This document shows positions 1-10,123 of a DNA stretch of 64,000 nucleotides, piece by piece. The position numbers and the translations under genes are program-made. A model generated the notes under the pieces. It was not told the origin of the DNA and made no database searches. It was given only the letters and a program-made list of their open reading frames with translations. The stretch is from positions 285,358-349,357 of the forward strand of contig JAUIRK010001018.1 of NCBI GenBank assembly GCA_030549495.1. Reading direction: 5' to 3'. Source of the stretch: Nectonema munidae (lineage: Eukaryota > Nematomorpha > Nectonematoida > Nectonematidae). How positions within the stretch are numbered: the stretch's first letter is position 1; the number at the start of each line of letters is the position of its first letter.

Positions 1-1000
1 CATCGCCTTGTATCAGTGATTATAGCCGAGAGGTCGCTTGTATCGAACTATGAAGAAAGAAGGCTTGATGGGCGATCGACGCCAAGACTTTGAGTTATCG
101 AAGCCCAGTATTTGATCAAACGTACTCACGCCGAAATAAAGCATGCTCATGATTTTATAGAAATGCGAGCAATTTATCCATGTTGATCTTTACGAAGATA
201 AGGAAGAAATGCGGAGACACATACCGAAAGTAGAAGTATTAGCGCATTCATACTCCACACTAGAAAGAAGGTGAAAACCAAAAATAGAATAAAAAAATGG
301 GTGTGCCACTCTAAATTTTTTAAAGATAGGAAACTACTCAACACGCTCTGCATCGTTACTCAATCTTACTTAGATAAAGTTGTAGCTTTGTTTTCGAGTG
401 AAAGTCAAAGAAAAATTCTTTTATATAAATAAAAAAAAACTAAACAAAAATTCCTTTATAAATAACTTACAGAATTTATTTGAGAAAAAAATTCAACCGA
501 CCCCTAAAATTCTTTTAGTGGCAGACTCGCATAGTATTTATCATACTTTGTCTTCATAAAAAAGCTTAAACTCTCATCATAGCCCAGAATGAATGCACAT
601 TATTTCTTAGTGCATTTCTTTAAAAGGGCTTATTAGCCAAACAAAAAATCATGAAATTTTTATTAAAGTAAAAAAACAAAAAAAAAGAAGAAAAATGAAC
701 TTTGGTTTTTTCATTGAAGTTCGATTTTTAAAAATTTTATTTATACACTTGAATAAACCTCCAGTTTATCAACTGGATCAAGAACTCTAAATGGCACATT
801 TGAAGCGCGTGCAGAAAGAAGCCAAGAAAAGGAATTATAAAATTCTTCCTTTCCATTTAGTATACTTTCACATATGCATTCATCTTTGGACTAGCCAACC
901 TGTGAAGGAAATAGAATCTAATTCTTGTTTATTTAATCGAATTTTGAAAGATATAAGAAATTCGTGAGATTAACCCATTTTGGATTATTGTTCCTGTAGA
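1..1000. other. No recognised gene (left edge)
   Basis: AT-rich sequence. Positions 1-280 are less AT-biased than what follows and hold short open frames in more than one phase, for example plus-strand residues beginning DLYEDKEEMRR near 188. I could not assign these to any family, nor find a module half of the ZP gene here. It could be an old retroelement remnant or the preceding intron of the ZP gene. Confidence 0.3.
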
Positions 1001-1008
1001 CTGTAGAG

Positions 1009-1316
1009 CAGGGATCGACAAACTTTTTTTACCCGTCGACCCCTTCATAGAACATTTGTCTTCACATCGACCCCACCCCACATAGAAATGTTTCATAAAA
1101 GCATTGATCAATGTCCAACAATTAAGAGAGAAATAGAAACCAAAAATGTTTCATATATCCTACTGCTAAACTATGTTTTAAATAAAAAAGGAGATTTATT
1201 ATTTACTACTATAAAGTAAAAAAAGCATAGAACAATTTGGTAAGTTTTTCTATCTTATCGACCACTAAAGATCTGTTATGGACCCCCAGGGGTCGATACC
1301 ACTTTCCCGACCCCTG
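1009..1316 (+). mobile_element. hAT-type MITE, copy 1 of a three-copy family
   Basis: The ends are CAGGGATCGACAAAC and CCCGACCCCTG in inverted orientation. The flanking 8-mers are ctgtagag (1001-1008) and ctgtagat (1317-1324), an 8-bp target duplication with one mismatch. There is no coding capacity. Relatives lie at 47191-48640 (interrupted) and 49834-50151 (opposite orientation). The right end is 86 bp before the first ZP exon. CAGGG-type ends with an 8-bp duplication are typical of hAT non-autonomous elements. Confidence 0.85.
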
Positions 1317-1402
1317 CTGTAGATGAATGCAAAGGAAGCCGAATTTCTGATGGAATTCAATAGAGATGAAACAAAATCGTTTTGCATTGTTTTGCATTTT
1401 AG

Positions 1403-1569
1403 TGCTATTTGATTGTTTGGAGAAAAGTGTCATCATTTCAATGAAGTTTTTGAAAGTTTTCAAAGGAAAGATGCTGACTCAAGGCCAGAATGCGCCTTGT
1501 GAATTCGTCATTGACAACGCACAAGAATTCAAAGTTGAAATCTTTTACGACACATGTGGCTTTGCATAC
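1403..1569 (+). CDS. ZP-N module 1, first-half exon
   Basis: The exon follows a ttttag acceptor and ends at a gtaacc donor. It enters with two bases of a split codon and leaves in phase 0. The peptide shows the first part of a zona pellucida N-domain: a first Cys (LFDCLEK), the FKGKM loop, GQNAPC carrying the second Cys, and IFYDTCGF carrying the third Cys in the diagnostic CG. ZP domains polymerise extracellular proteins such as egg coats, cuticulins and apical matrix. No signal peptide or start is visible, so this is an internal exon. The second half of the module is at 4517. The family call is from motif reading, not a profile search. Confidence 0.7.
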
Positions 1570-2580
1570 GTAACCTGCCTTTATATTTTTCCTCTTTAAG
1601 TGTGTTTGATATGTAGGTATGCAACTTCTAAAGATATTTTTCTCGAATTAGGTTTTAAATCAATTCTCGAGTATTAATCAATTCTAAAGACCAAATATTT
1701 AGCCTAAAAATTTGGTCTTTTTTCTTATATCAAAGATTTTAAATGATATAAAAAATTTCCATATGAAAAAAACCTGAAACTCTGCAAATTAAGTTTGTGG
1801 AATTTAATTTCACAAAATTTTCTTATTTTACAGTACATTGAAGTTGCTATAAAAATATATTAAAAAAAATAAAACAATGATACCGTGTTGTTTGAAAAAG
1901 GAACATGAGGATTGGGAATACAGGGCATAGCTACATTTCGATGTTTATGATTCGTATTGCGTGCAAAATCAATCCATGAAATAACGTGAAAAGGGGTGCT
2001 CAATGTATTTGTATCGAAATTGCATATTAAACGAGTGACTTAACGATGAAATCACACAAAGTATAATTAATATGGTATTTTAAAAATACAAAATTTGTTA
2101 GAATCCTTATTTTCTATCACTGCAACGTTTTCCACTTCACATAGTTCTTTACCTTTCTTCAACTGAAATCGTTCATTCGTAAAATCAAATGGGACAGTTG
2201 CATATCTGGTTTCAACAGTTATAAGACTCGTTATCTCCTCTGTTTTCTTCTCTCTTGAATTGCTCCCATTCTTAAATGTATAGGTGTGATATTAGTGAAA
2301 CTTTTATTTGCTTTACCACCCCTTTGCTATGTTATTTCTATGAATTGTCACTCTTTTTAGTTTTATTCGTGAGGACATGTATGTATAATGTACAATATAT
2401 ACCATTTTTAGTTCTATTTTGTCTTTCTATAATACGAAATAAAATTGAAAATGGTATATACATATTATACCATATGGTATATATATATATATGCATCTCA
2501 TAACCTGTACGGTTGAACGCGGGTAGACAACTTGAGTTTCATCTCCAACCTGTATACTACGATGATTCATCTCCAATCTG
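1570..2580. other. Intron, no feature beyond TA-rich simple sequence
   Basis: Intron of the ZP gene. A short TA-rich palindromic stretch (2451-2495) with repeated ggtatatac/gtatacc-like words is the only structure seen. Confidence 0.4.
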
Positions 2581-2584
2581 TCAG

Positions 2585-2920
2585 TTCATATTCTGCTAGA
2601 TGTAAGATTTGATATACCTCATTCTGGGAGACGATGTTACATAAGTTATTACCTATATTTTTGTAATTTTTTCACGATATTAAATAATATATCTGTCAAA
2701 TAATCAAAATAAAATTCTGTAATCAAAGAATCGAAAAATATTCTCTAAAAAATCAAAAAATATGAAACTTTCTATTCATATTTTGCTACCTCATACGATG
2801 TTACAAAAGTTAATACCTATATTTTGCAATTTGCACGATTTTAAATAATATATTTATCAAATAATCAAAATAAATTCTGTAATCAAAGAATCGAAAAATG
2901 TTCAAATCAAAAAATATTTA
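2585..2920 (+). repeat. Tandem duplication of about 192 bp
   Basis: The block beginning ttcatattctgct at 2585 recurs as ttcatattttgct at 2777. Both copies continue through an acgatgttaca word, a cacgat/taaataatat word and the same aatcaaagaatcgaaaaat word. The copies differ by small indels. The duplication is intronic. Confidence 0.75.
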
Positions 2921-2928
2921 TTATTTTT

Positions 2929-3043
2929 AAATATATCGTTGGCTCCCCTTACTTTTAGAATAGAAAGATAAACCTTTAATAATTAATTTTAATCAAATTA
3001 TGCATATACGAAACTAAAATTAAGGGGAGCCAACGATATATTT
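2929..3043. mobile_element. Short MITE with perfect 23-bp inverted ends
   Basis: Positions 2929-2951 are the exact reverse complement of 3021-3043 (core ATCGTTGGCTCCCC), and similarity continues weakly inward. The 69-bp centre is AT-rich. Superfamily is unknown; the AT-rich flanks prevent a safe target-duplication call. Confidence 0.75.
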
Positions 3044-3128
3044 ATAAAGAATAATATTTTTCCTAGTCCTAATCCTAAATTCTATGACTCCAAACAATTC
3101 CTTTTGAGGGGGAGCGTTTAGCCAGAGC

Positions 3129-3394
3129 CAGGGCCGGCCTTAGGCCACTTCAACCTATGCGGCCGCAGTGGGCCCCGCGCTTCTCATTTTTCATTTTGAT
3201 GATATATTGTATGATTTCGTTAAACGCAAGAAGTTACTTTGATCGTCATTTAGTGTCAATGAAAAAGTAATAAAACAAATCTCTTTTCTTTTTTTCAAAA
3301 TCTTATTTCTCACTTTTAATCTTTTTTCTTACCCACCCTGGGCCCCGCGCAATCCATTTTGCATAGGGCCCCGCGAACACTAGGGCCGGCCCTG
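3129..3394. mobile_element. hAT-type MITE, CAGGGCCGGCC ends
   Basis: Inverted ends CAGGGCCGGCC and GGCCGGCCCTG lie between exact 8-bp direct repeats gccagagc (3121-3128 and 3395-3402). Subterminal gggccccgcgc words occur in both halves. It is non-coding and intronic. The exact duplication suggests a fairly young insertion. Confidence 0.9.
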
Positions 3395-3670
3395 GCCAGA
3401 GCCAGTTAATCAAATATCTCCTCCGCGAAACCGGTGGTAGAATTTTTTCCAAAATCCTTATATTTATAGACCCGATGTTGCGCGCTTTAAGAAAATGAAG
3501 TATATGGAAAAAATTAGAGGCTAAACAACAGACAAAGATGACGACGAGGAAAGCGTCTCTTTTATTTAAATAAAAGAGTTCAATTGTGGCTATAAGATGC
3601 CGTACACAAAGTTAAAAGGGATCTTTAGGCATAACAATTAATAAACAATCGCATTGAAATATATTGATAT

Positions 3671-3931
3671 AATTGCCAGGCGGAAGATTGCTAGAGAGGA
3701 AAATTGCCATTGACAAATTCAAAGTTTCCGGAAATATAATGTTTGATCTGATGAAAATAACGATCCTTTCTACAATTCCTAAAATATACCAGAGTATTTA
3801 TATTGTCATAAAGACTATTCGTATAATATATTATAATTTTCATCAGATTAAGCATCATATTCTCATTATCAATCAAACTTTGAATTTGTCAATGGCAATA
3901 TTCCTCACTGACAATTTTCCGCCTGGCAATT
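3671..3931. mobile_element. Long palindromic (foldback) MITE
   Basis: The left arm (3671 to about 3757) and right arm (about 3837-3931) are near reverse complements: aattgccaggcgga pairs with tccgcctggcaatt, the caaattcaaagtt words pair, and atctgatgaaaat pairs with attttcatcagat. A 14-bp direct repeat cattgaaatatatt lies outside on both sides (from about 3655 and about 3944). It may be a long target duplication with about 10 extra bases at each end, or chance. No coding. Confidence 0.75.
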
Positions 3932-4033
3932 TTCCTATTGCCCATTGAAATATATTACAGATGACTCATACGTTCCTCACCCGTTTTCATTAAATAAACC
4001 TGCTACATATGGTATGAAATTAGCAAGCTAATA

Positions 4034-4360
4034 AAATATTCTTCCTAAAGTTTATTTTTCTGCAAATCACACTCATTTCCTCAATATTGTATCTACAAGA
4101 CTCTTTTTTATTCTCAATATTACCTTAATTTTTCTGATAGGCAGGCATATCCCACTTTAATTGGTTTTTTAAGTAATCATTTAAAAAATATGATAACAAA
4201 AAATAAATCAAATCCGAATTTTCTTATTAACATGTAGAATTTTTACTTGCTTTAATGCTTTAAAACTTTAAAACTTGAATAGTAGCCCCCCCCCCCCCCG
4301 CGCTCAGATAATTGAAATGCATGGCTTTTGCTAAATCTTAATTCAAAAATTAAAAACTTC
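4034..4360 (+). repeat. Dispersed intronic repeat, copy A
   Basis: This matches 8673-8960 in the same orientation along most of its length, including aatattcttcc, agtttatttttct, caagtaatcattta-like, aacatgtag/gcatgtag, ggatagtagccc-like and gataattgaaatgcatggc. Copy A has a C homopolymer of about 14 at 4287 where copy B has six. Confidence 0.75.
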
Positions 4361-4516
4361 AACCACGAAATATTCCTTATATTTTGGAATTAATGATATT
4401 GCTTATTTGCTAGAAGACTGCTTTAAATTGGAGTATAATTTGTATTGGTGCTGATTGCGCCCATTAACGCTTATTCGAATTCTTTCATTTTTCAACATTT
4501 GAACAACGCATTTCAG

Positions 4517-4633
4517 GATAAAATTGGAAGGGGATATGCAAACGACATCATCATTGAATATCCAAAAATCATGTTTCCTGGGCACGAAAACCGAATAACC
4601 AAATCCTTACTCTGCAAATCAAATAACAATGAA
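4517..4633 (+). CDS. ZP-N module 1, second-half exon
   Basis: The exon follows gcatttcag and enters in phase 0, matching the phase-0 end of the exon at 1403. The peptide DKIGRGYANDIIIEYP carries the G-x-Y-x-N-x-I-I pattern that follows the CG cysteine in ZP-N domains, and SLLCK supplies the fourth Cys. A gtgaat donor closes it in phase 0. Together with 1403-1569 this gives one full four-cysteine ZP-N. The donor choice is the least certain part. Confidence 0.65.
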
Positions 4634-4737
4634 GTGAATTTTTTCGTCTTTTTTTAAATACCCTGCTTCAGCCATGCTCTTACGCTTGATTTGAAGTTAT
4701 TCTCCATTTCAATTTATTCATCTTTTCTCATTTTTAG

Positions 4738-4774
4738 CTGTTCGATGAGCTGGCAATTGAAGAAATTACGAAGA
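4738..4774 (+). CDS. Candidate 37-bp linker micro-exon of the ZP gene
   Basis: A strong polypyrimidine tract and tttttag acceptor precede LFDELAIEEITK, and a gtaatc donor follows. Entry in phase 0 and exit in phase 1 are exactly what is needed to connect the phase-0 end at 4633 to the exon at 5673. It would form the acidic linker between ZP-N modules 1 and 2. The call rests on splice phase alone and could be fortuitous. Confidence 0.4.
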
Positions 4775-4967
4775 GTAATCTTTTTGATTAATAATAATAA
4801 TTCTTGCGAATGTGATAGCAGATTTTTCGGGAGAAATCATTTATTAATTAAAAAAAACATAAGCATCTCTATTCTAAATCGTAAAGGAAAATCTACCTTA
4901 GATTTCACCAAGAAAGCACAAATTTCATCAACTAAATCAAAGGAGGAATGAAAATTTGGGAATCCTG

Positions 4968-5035
4968 GGAATCGAATCCAAGACCTTATAGACTAGTAAG
5001 TGTGCAAATGCGGCTTCCAAAACCACATGCGGATC
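4968..5035 (-). mobile_element. tRNA-derived SINE fragment (minus strand)
   Basis: On the minus strand a box-B-like GGATTCGATTCCC (4968-4980) follows ataaggtcttg, as in the copies at 36941, 43041 and 45411. The box A region is diverged. Confidence 0.45.
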
Positions 5036-5672
5036 TTTGCTCAATTTGGTGTGGCTCTAATGATTTACTAGTTGTTTTCTAAACAACTAATTAAACTTAC
5101 TTGTGGCTCTTTATAAGACATTAAAAATAATTTAGGGCTCTTTTTACCCTCTTATGTGCCTAAGGCAGGCATTTTAGCGACCGCACATTTCATTTTTAGA
5201 AATCTGCTAAATCTTAGTTCCTCTCCCACTCTTTCAAAAATAACGAATTTAATGGTTAATTAAAAGTGGTAAAAAATTTTATGCTTACTTATGCCTCACA
5301 AATTGAAAAAACTTCATCAAAAAATGTACACTGTTATAATCAGGATTATCAAAAGGCAATGAAACCAATTTTTGTATGCACTCAAAACGTGCCACTACAA
5401 ATTTTATATTGATTTGGGCTTGATGAGCTTTTAAAATTAAGCTATCTTTCCTAATTAGCTTCCTCAAGTAAATATTCATATTTATTGAACCACTAATAGA
5501 TTTTTTAAATTTTATTTGATTCTCAAAAACTACTTTTAGTAAATATTAGTGCTAATCTTATTCATGAGTGGGTAAATTTTGTCCCCATTTTCTCGGAACG
5601 CAAGTCATGGCACTTTGAAAGAGTTTAGAAAATAGATTTGATTCACTAAGTGAAGATTTCTTTTGCTTTCAG
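5036..5672. other. Intron, no feature seen
   Basis: AT-rich intronic sequence of the ZP gene without a recognisable exon or element. Confidence 0.35.
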
Positions 5673-5836
5673 TCAAAAGTGAGTGCGAAGAAAATGGCGT
5701 TCGAATCGACATCAAATTTCCCTACCATTTCAATGGCGGCGTCCAAACTGGAAGGGAAGAAAAATGCAGTTTTTATGGACACAACAAAAAGAATTTGACC
5801 TTTCTCGTTCCTTACAACGAATGCGGAATGGAGGTG
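5673..5836 (+). CDS. ZP-N module 2, first-half exon
   Basis: The acceptor gctttcag and donor GTG|gtaagg are both strong. Entry with two bases of a split codon and exit in phase 0 are identical to the exon at 1403. The peptide carries SECEENGVRIDIKF (first Cys), FNGGVQTG, EKC (second Cys), the strand LTFLVPY and NECG (third Cys). This is the clearest ZP-N match in the window. Divergence from module 1 is high outside the cysteines and the F-x-G loop, so the duplication is old. Confidence 0.75.
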
Positions 5837-5899
5837 GTAAGGACTTTTTTTCATAAGCTAAGACTTTTAACACTCACTACCCATATCCGCTAACTCACT

Positions 5900-6060
5900 T
5901 GCTCTTATCTACATGATATATTTCGTCTGAAATGAGATGGCTTCAAGATAATTGCTTATATTCTTGAGTCATTTCGTTGGTTAAAACTAAAAAATTTTGT
6001 CCAATCAGATCAAAGAGTTGACGTCCTGTGACATCACTTTTTAAATCGGTAGAAGTCACT
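5900..6060 (+). repeat. Dispersed repeat related to 20352-20560 and 44620-44740
   Basis: Shared words are ctcttatctac, ttcgttggttaaaac and ccaatcagat followed by an aaagagtt-like word. It is non-coding and of unknown class. Confidence 0.4.
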
Positions 6061-7240
6061 TTCCAACTCATGTGTTAAATTCTTTCCTTCAATTGACTTT
6101 TTTGATGAGGCACTTTAGAAGTAAGATTCTTACTGATCCTGTAAAAAGCCAACCTTATGTTGGATTTTTGCGGGTTGGCTGAAATTAGACTGGTTTATCG
6201 CTGCTGCTACGAAAGTGTAACAAAATTCTACACTTTTCCCTGAGAGTACTTGCTTTTATGGAAATATTCTCTCAGTTTAAATAAAGCTTTTTTTTGAACT
6301 GATAGATTATACTCATATAGAGATAGTATAATCGAGGGGTTAACAACAACAATAGAATGTCAAATGTAATGTTAGATATTGAAAAAACAAAAATTTTGTG
6401 TTTTTTACAACAACAACAAAATTGTTACTGATTTTAATTTTTTTTAATCATTTAATTATCGTGATTATGTAAGTCGAAATTATATTTGTTGTGAATTAAA
6501 TTTATACACTTTTTATTTACATATACTTTCAAATTTTGATAAAGCAGACAATTCCGTTCCCTCGATATTGCATAATTTTGAGCTCCATGCGGCATTGAAG
6601 TTACCTATGTAGGATTTTAGGTTATTACGGGCTGGAATAAATCTTGGTTCTATTTTAAAAGCATAGCACAAAATTGGAAATAGCCATCAAATCAATTCAA
6701 TGTGCTTAAACAAAAATATATTTTTTTATTATCCACAGTCATTTTGAGGGATGCTAAACACTTTTTTCTTAATTTTGAATAAAAAGACTGGAAGTTGCTT
6801 TAAAACCGGACAAAACTTTCAAGTCGTCGTTGAGCTAAACTTTCGAAACATTTTGAAAAAATAATAAAACATTTCAAATTTTAAAATGGAGCAAATTTCA
6901 GAAAAGGGGGATAACGAATCACAAGTGACCTTCGTGCCGTAATTTGCGGACCACTATTATACAATACAAAAAAAGTAGTGAAGAAAAATTAATTTCAACA
7001 TTTTGGTCTGTGGCGTTGAAACGGTAAAGTATAAGGATACGGTTGTTCGATGCGACCCAAGCAAGTAGCGAGGCAACACCACGCTATCCGGCAAAACTGA
7101 AAAGTTGTTTTTATTTTAAAATAAAGTTTTTTTCACATAATTAAAAAAAAAGGAGATTTAAAGATAAATTTAAAATGGACGAAGAAAAACTATACATCCT
7201 TAATCTGAAAAAGACAATGTATATCTTAATCAAAGTGTGC
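6061..7240. other. Intron, no feature seen
   Basis: AT-rich sequence between the ZP exons at 5673 and 7546. Nothing recognisable. Confidence 0.35.
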
Positions 7241-7245
7241 ATAAA

Positions 7246-7310
7246 TGCCTAGTGTTGGGAGCGTAGAATCTCTTTCCAGATGGGGTGAGTTCAATTCCCG
7301 ATCATGACCA
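7246..7310 (+). repeat. Possible tRNA-like promoter (SINE)
   Basis: A box-B-like GAGTTCAATTCCC (near 7287-7300) follows a G-rich segment. It differs from the other SINE family here and box A is poor, so this is a weak call. Confidence 0.25.
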
Positions 7311-7545
7311 TTCTTACGATCTGCCCAGCTATGGAAGATTATTCTTCCCTTGGATGCGATAACGACAACAAAAAATTACTATTAACCCATAAATCGATTG
7401 AGTTTTCTCTTTAATGAATGATTTGAGTGAAGGCGTGCCAAAAATTATGACAACTTGTCATAGGGTTACACCATTGAAGGAAGATTACGAACGGAGAAAG
7501 TATTATGTGAAAGTATATGTGAAACCTCCATTTTTTCAAATGCAG

Positions 7546-7684
7546 AGAAATGGCAAAGTTGACAACTTCATCACGATCATGCACAACAACTGGAATGAGA
7601 TTAAAAAGTTTTCTTGCTTCATCACCAACACCAACATTACCGCAACCCACACTCCACTTTCCTCATCCCTTTCCAACGTCAGGC
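7546..7684 (+). CDS. ZP-N module 2, second-half exon
   Basis: The acceptor is ttttttcaaatgcag. Entry in phase 0 fits the exit of the exon at 5673. The peptide starts RNGKVDNFITIMHNN, again the G-x3-N-x-I-x-I pattern, followed by KFSCF with the fourth Cys and a Ser/Thr-rich linker (HTPLSSSL). A gtagaa donor at 7685 gives the phase-1 exit required by the exon at 9758. The upstream part of this open frame (from 7414) is probably intronic read-through. The exact donor is uncertain. Confidence 0.55.
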
Positions 7685-8078
7685 GTAGAAATGATCCTGC
7701 TAAAGGAGAAAACTGGCCCAAAAGTATTTCAACTTTTTTCCAAATTACCCACCTTCTCCTTTTTCATGAACATGGGCTGTACTTTTATTCCTTTTTTTAC
7801 TTGCATTTAACACCTCAATTCTAAACGAGAAACACAGCTACAGTGGTACAATAAAATAGCTTTTTTGAATAATTAATCCAGAGAAAAGTATTATACTATT
7901 ACATTTTTTTTTGATTTAGCGAGAGATCCATATGAGACATGAGGGTCGCTGAGCAAGTTGCTTCATTTTTGACGCGATTAAATCCTCTGGACCAGACCTC
8001 TGTTGGTTATAAAAAAGGCGTCTAGAGCTGGAATGAAAAAATGGAGTTGGAAATATGGTGTAATTTTTATCATACAGG

Positions 8079-8352
8079 CAGAGGCGTACTACCTTTTGCC
8101 CCCCAAAATTTAAACCCCCCCCCTTTTTGGTGGTGTTTTAAAACCCAAAAATTTCGTCTGTTTCGGGGGGGGGGGGGGGTTGTTTTTTTTTGGGGTGTTT
8201 ATCTAGAGGGCGGGGGGGGGAAAAAATTTTTTTAGGGGTTTTTTGAGGGTTTTTTTAAAAATTTTAACTAAAAAAAAAAAAAAAAAAGTTTAAAAAAAAA
8301 GTCCCAAAAAAACCCAAAAAAAAACCCCCCCCCCCGGGGGGCCAAAAATCTT
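8079..8352. mobile_element. hAT-type MITE with homopolymer-scrambled body
   Basis: Exact 8-bp direct repeats catacagg (8071-8078 and 8353-8360) bracket a segment that starts CAGAGGCGTACTACC, a hAT-like end. The remainder is runs of G, C, T and A up to about 19 long, and the expected inverted right end is missing. See the finding on sequence quality. Confidence 0.6.
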
Positions 8353-8672
8353 CATACAGGGACCTAAATGTAGTTATAAAATACAAATACAATGTCATGA
8401 ATAAGTGGAGAGCGTAAACGAATTGAACAATATAAATAAAAAATTAGATAAAAATCTTTCTAGTTAAAAACTAGAAATTGTCAATATTTATGTTCGTATG
8501 CGTCTTAAATTGCTTTAATTCTTTATTATTATATTAAATGTTAGGAAATATTTGGCATAGCTTCATCGCTCATGTCCTTAAACATGTCTGTCGCTTTAAA
8601 AGTATAGCTTTAACCTATGCCGCTCTATCGCATATATTGCATGATCGTTTATCGCTCCAGAGCGTCTACGTC

Positions 8673-8960
8673 AAATATTCTTCCCAAAGTTTATTTTTCT
8701 ACAAATCAGACTCATTTCCTCTCAATCCTACCTTCATTTTTTGGATGCGCTTATTTTGCAGATTTTTCAAGTAATCATTTAAAATGTGATATAATCACAA
8801 AAAAGAATGGATTCCGAATTTCCTATTGGCATGTAGCATTTTTACTTGCTTCATTGCTAAAAAATACTTTAACACTTGGATAGTAGCCCCCCTTTCCTCA
8901 GATAATTGAAATGCATGGCTTTTGCAAAATCTTAATTCTAAATTTTAAAAATAAGCTAAG
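8673..8960 (+). repeat. Dispersed intronic repeat, copy B
   Basis: Same-strand partner of 4034-4360. It lies between ZP exons 7546 and 9758, whereas copy A lies between 1403 and 4517, so it does not mark a clean duplication of a whole module. Confidence 0.7.
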
Positions 8961-9048
8961 AGCTGACTTAGAGTTTCCTAAACTTTAGCCACATGTCCAA
9001 AATGAGCCCCGAAAATATTTTGTGGACCACAAAAATTATACTTTTGTC

Positions 9049-9341
9049 GTAGAGATGTATCGGATATCCGCATACGCGAATTTTTTTCATGTTAACATCC
9101 TCATCCGCATGCGCAATTTAAAATCAATTTTTATAGATATATATTGAAACTTTTCGTGTTTTTTGTTTAAAACTTACAAGATTTGTAATGTTTTAAATTC
9201 TAGTAAAAAAGGGATAAAAATAGTAAGATACTGTAAAATATAAAATTTTTTAAAAATATTTTATATCCGCACCCGCTAGTATGTCAAATCTAATATCCGC
9301 ACACGCGGATGTAAAAAAAATTCACATCCGATACATCTCTA
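9049..9341. mobile_element. hAT-type MITE, GATGTATCGGAT ends
   Basis: Left end TAGAGATGTATCGGA and right end ATCCGATACATCTCTA are inverted. The flanking 8-mers cttttgtc (9041-9048) and cttttgtg (9342-9349) differ at one base. Several atatccgca words repeat inside. Non-coding. Confidence 0.85.
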
Positions 9342-9757
9342 CTTTTGTGATCCACATTCCACACGGCAATAGTACAATTGAAACATTAAGCCAGCATATA
9401 GAAGTTTATTTAAAATTCACTTCGCTCTGTAATAAGTTTGATAAATGAGATACACTCATCACAAGTACAACTTGTTTTAGCATCATGAAATATAAACAAC
9501 AAATTGTTTAATACAAGTATTTTAATGACTTCCATGATAACATGTATAATATTACAAAATTTCTTTTTTAGTATATTTAATATTCAAAATTTAGTTTTAA
9601 TTTTACTAAAATTTTTTAATTTTAGTTTAAATACAATGGCCTTCTTTTTTTAAATAACCTAGTTCCCTCAGAAAAAATGAAACCAGCGTTTTACTTCACA
9701 AATATTTTGCAATCCTGCCATTGATTCACTTTCAATAACTTGTTTTTCATGTTTCAG

Positions 9758-9936
9758 TCTTCATGCAGTGTCGCATAGACCTGATCTATTTGTCCTTCAC
9801 GTGGAAAGTGAAGTTCACCGGCTCAATCACCTTCAAAGACTACATCCACTTCCGCGTCCCATGGTGCACGCACGAGATAGACAACAAAAGCACCTTCTCC
9901 TTCTCCCTACGCCTTGATGAGTGTGGAACGACTAAT
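9758..9936 (+). CDS. ZP-N module 3, first-half exon
   Basis: The acceptor is tttttcatgtttcag and the donor AAT|gtaaca, with the same entry and exit phases as the exons at 1403 and 5673. The peptide carries MQCRIDLIY (first Cys), the loop KVKFTGSITF, VPWCTHEI (second Cys), a strand FSFSLRL and DECGTT (third Cys). The base composition is richer in G and C than its surroundings, as expected of a constrained exon. The second half of this module was not found downstream in the window; it may lie in diverged sequence or past the repeats. Confidence 0.75.
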
Positions 9937-10003
9937 GTAACACTTCTATCTTACCACATTTCCCAAATACTCCTCAATCTTTTCTTTATAAACCTGTTCA
10001 AAG

Positions 10004-10117
10004 TCCGGTCCTTATAATATCTACTATACCAGGGCTGGACTAGAGAGTCTATAGTTTGAACAGGACTATAATATCTAGGTAGTAGATTGAACTGGACTAC
10101 AGAAATTAAGGACCGGA
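10004..10117. mobile_element. Short MITE, TCCGGTCCTTA ends
   Basis: TCCGGTCCTTA and TAAGGACCGGA are perfect inverted ends, flanked by direct repeats tcaaag (9998-10003 and 10118-10123). It lies 67 bp past the module 3 exon. Confidence 0.65.
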
Positions 10118-10123
10118 TCAAAG

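Noticed and set aside
7414-7824. 136-codon plus-strand open frame as one gene
   Set aside because: Only the part from 7546 matches the ZP-N second half and follows a good acceptor; the upstream part has no start context or family match.
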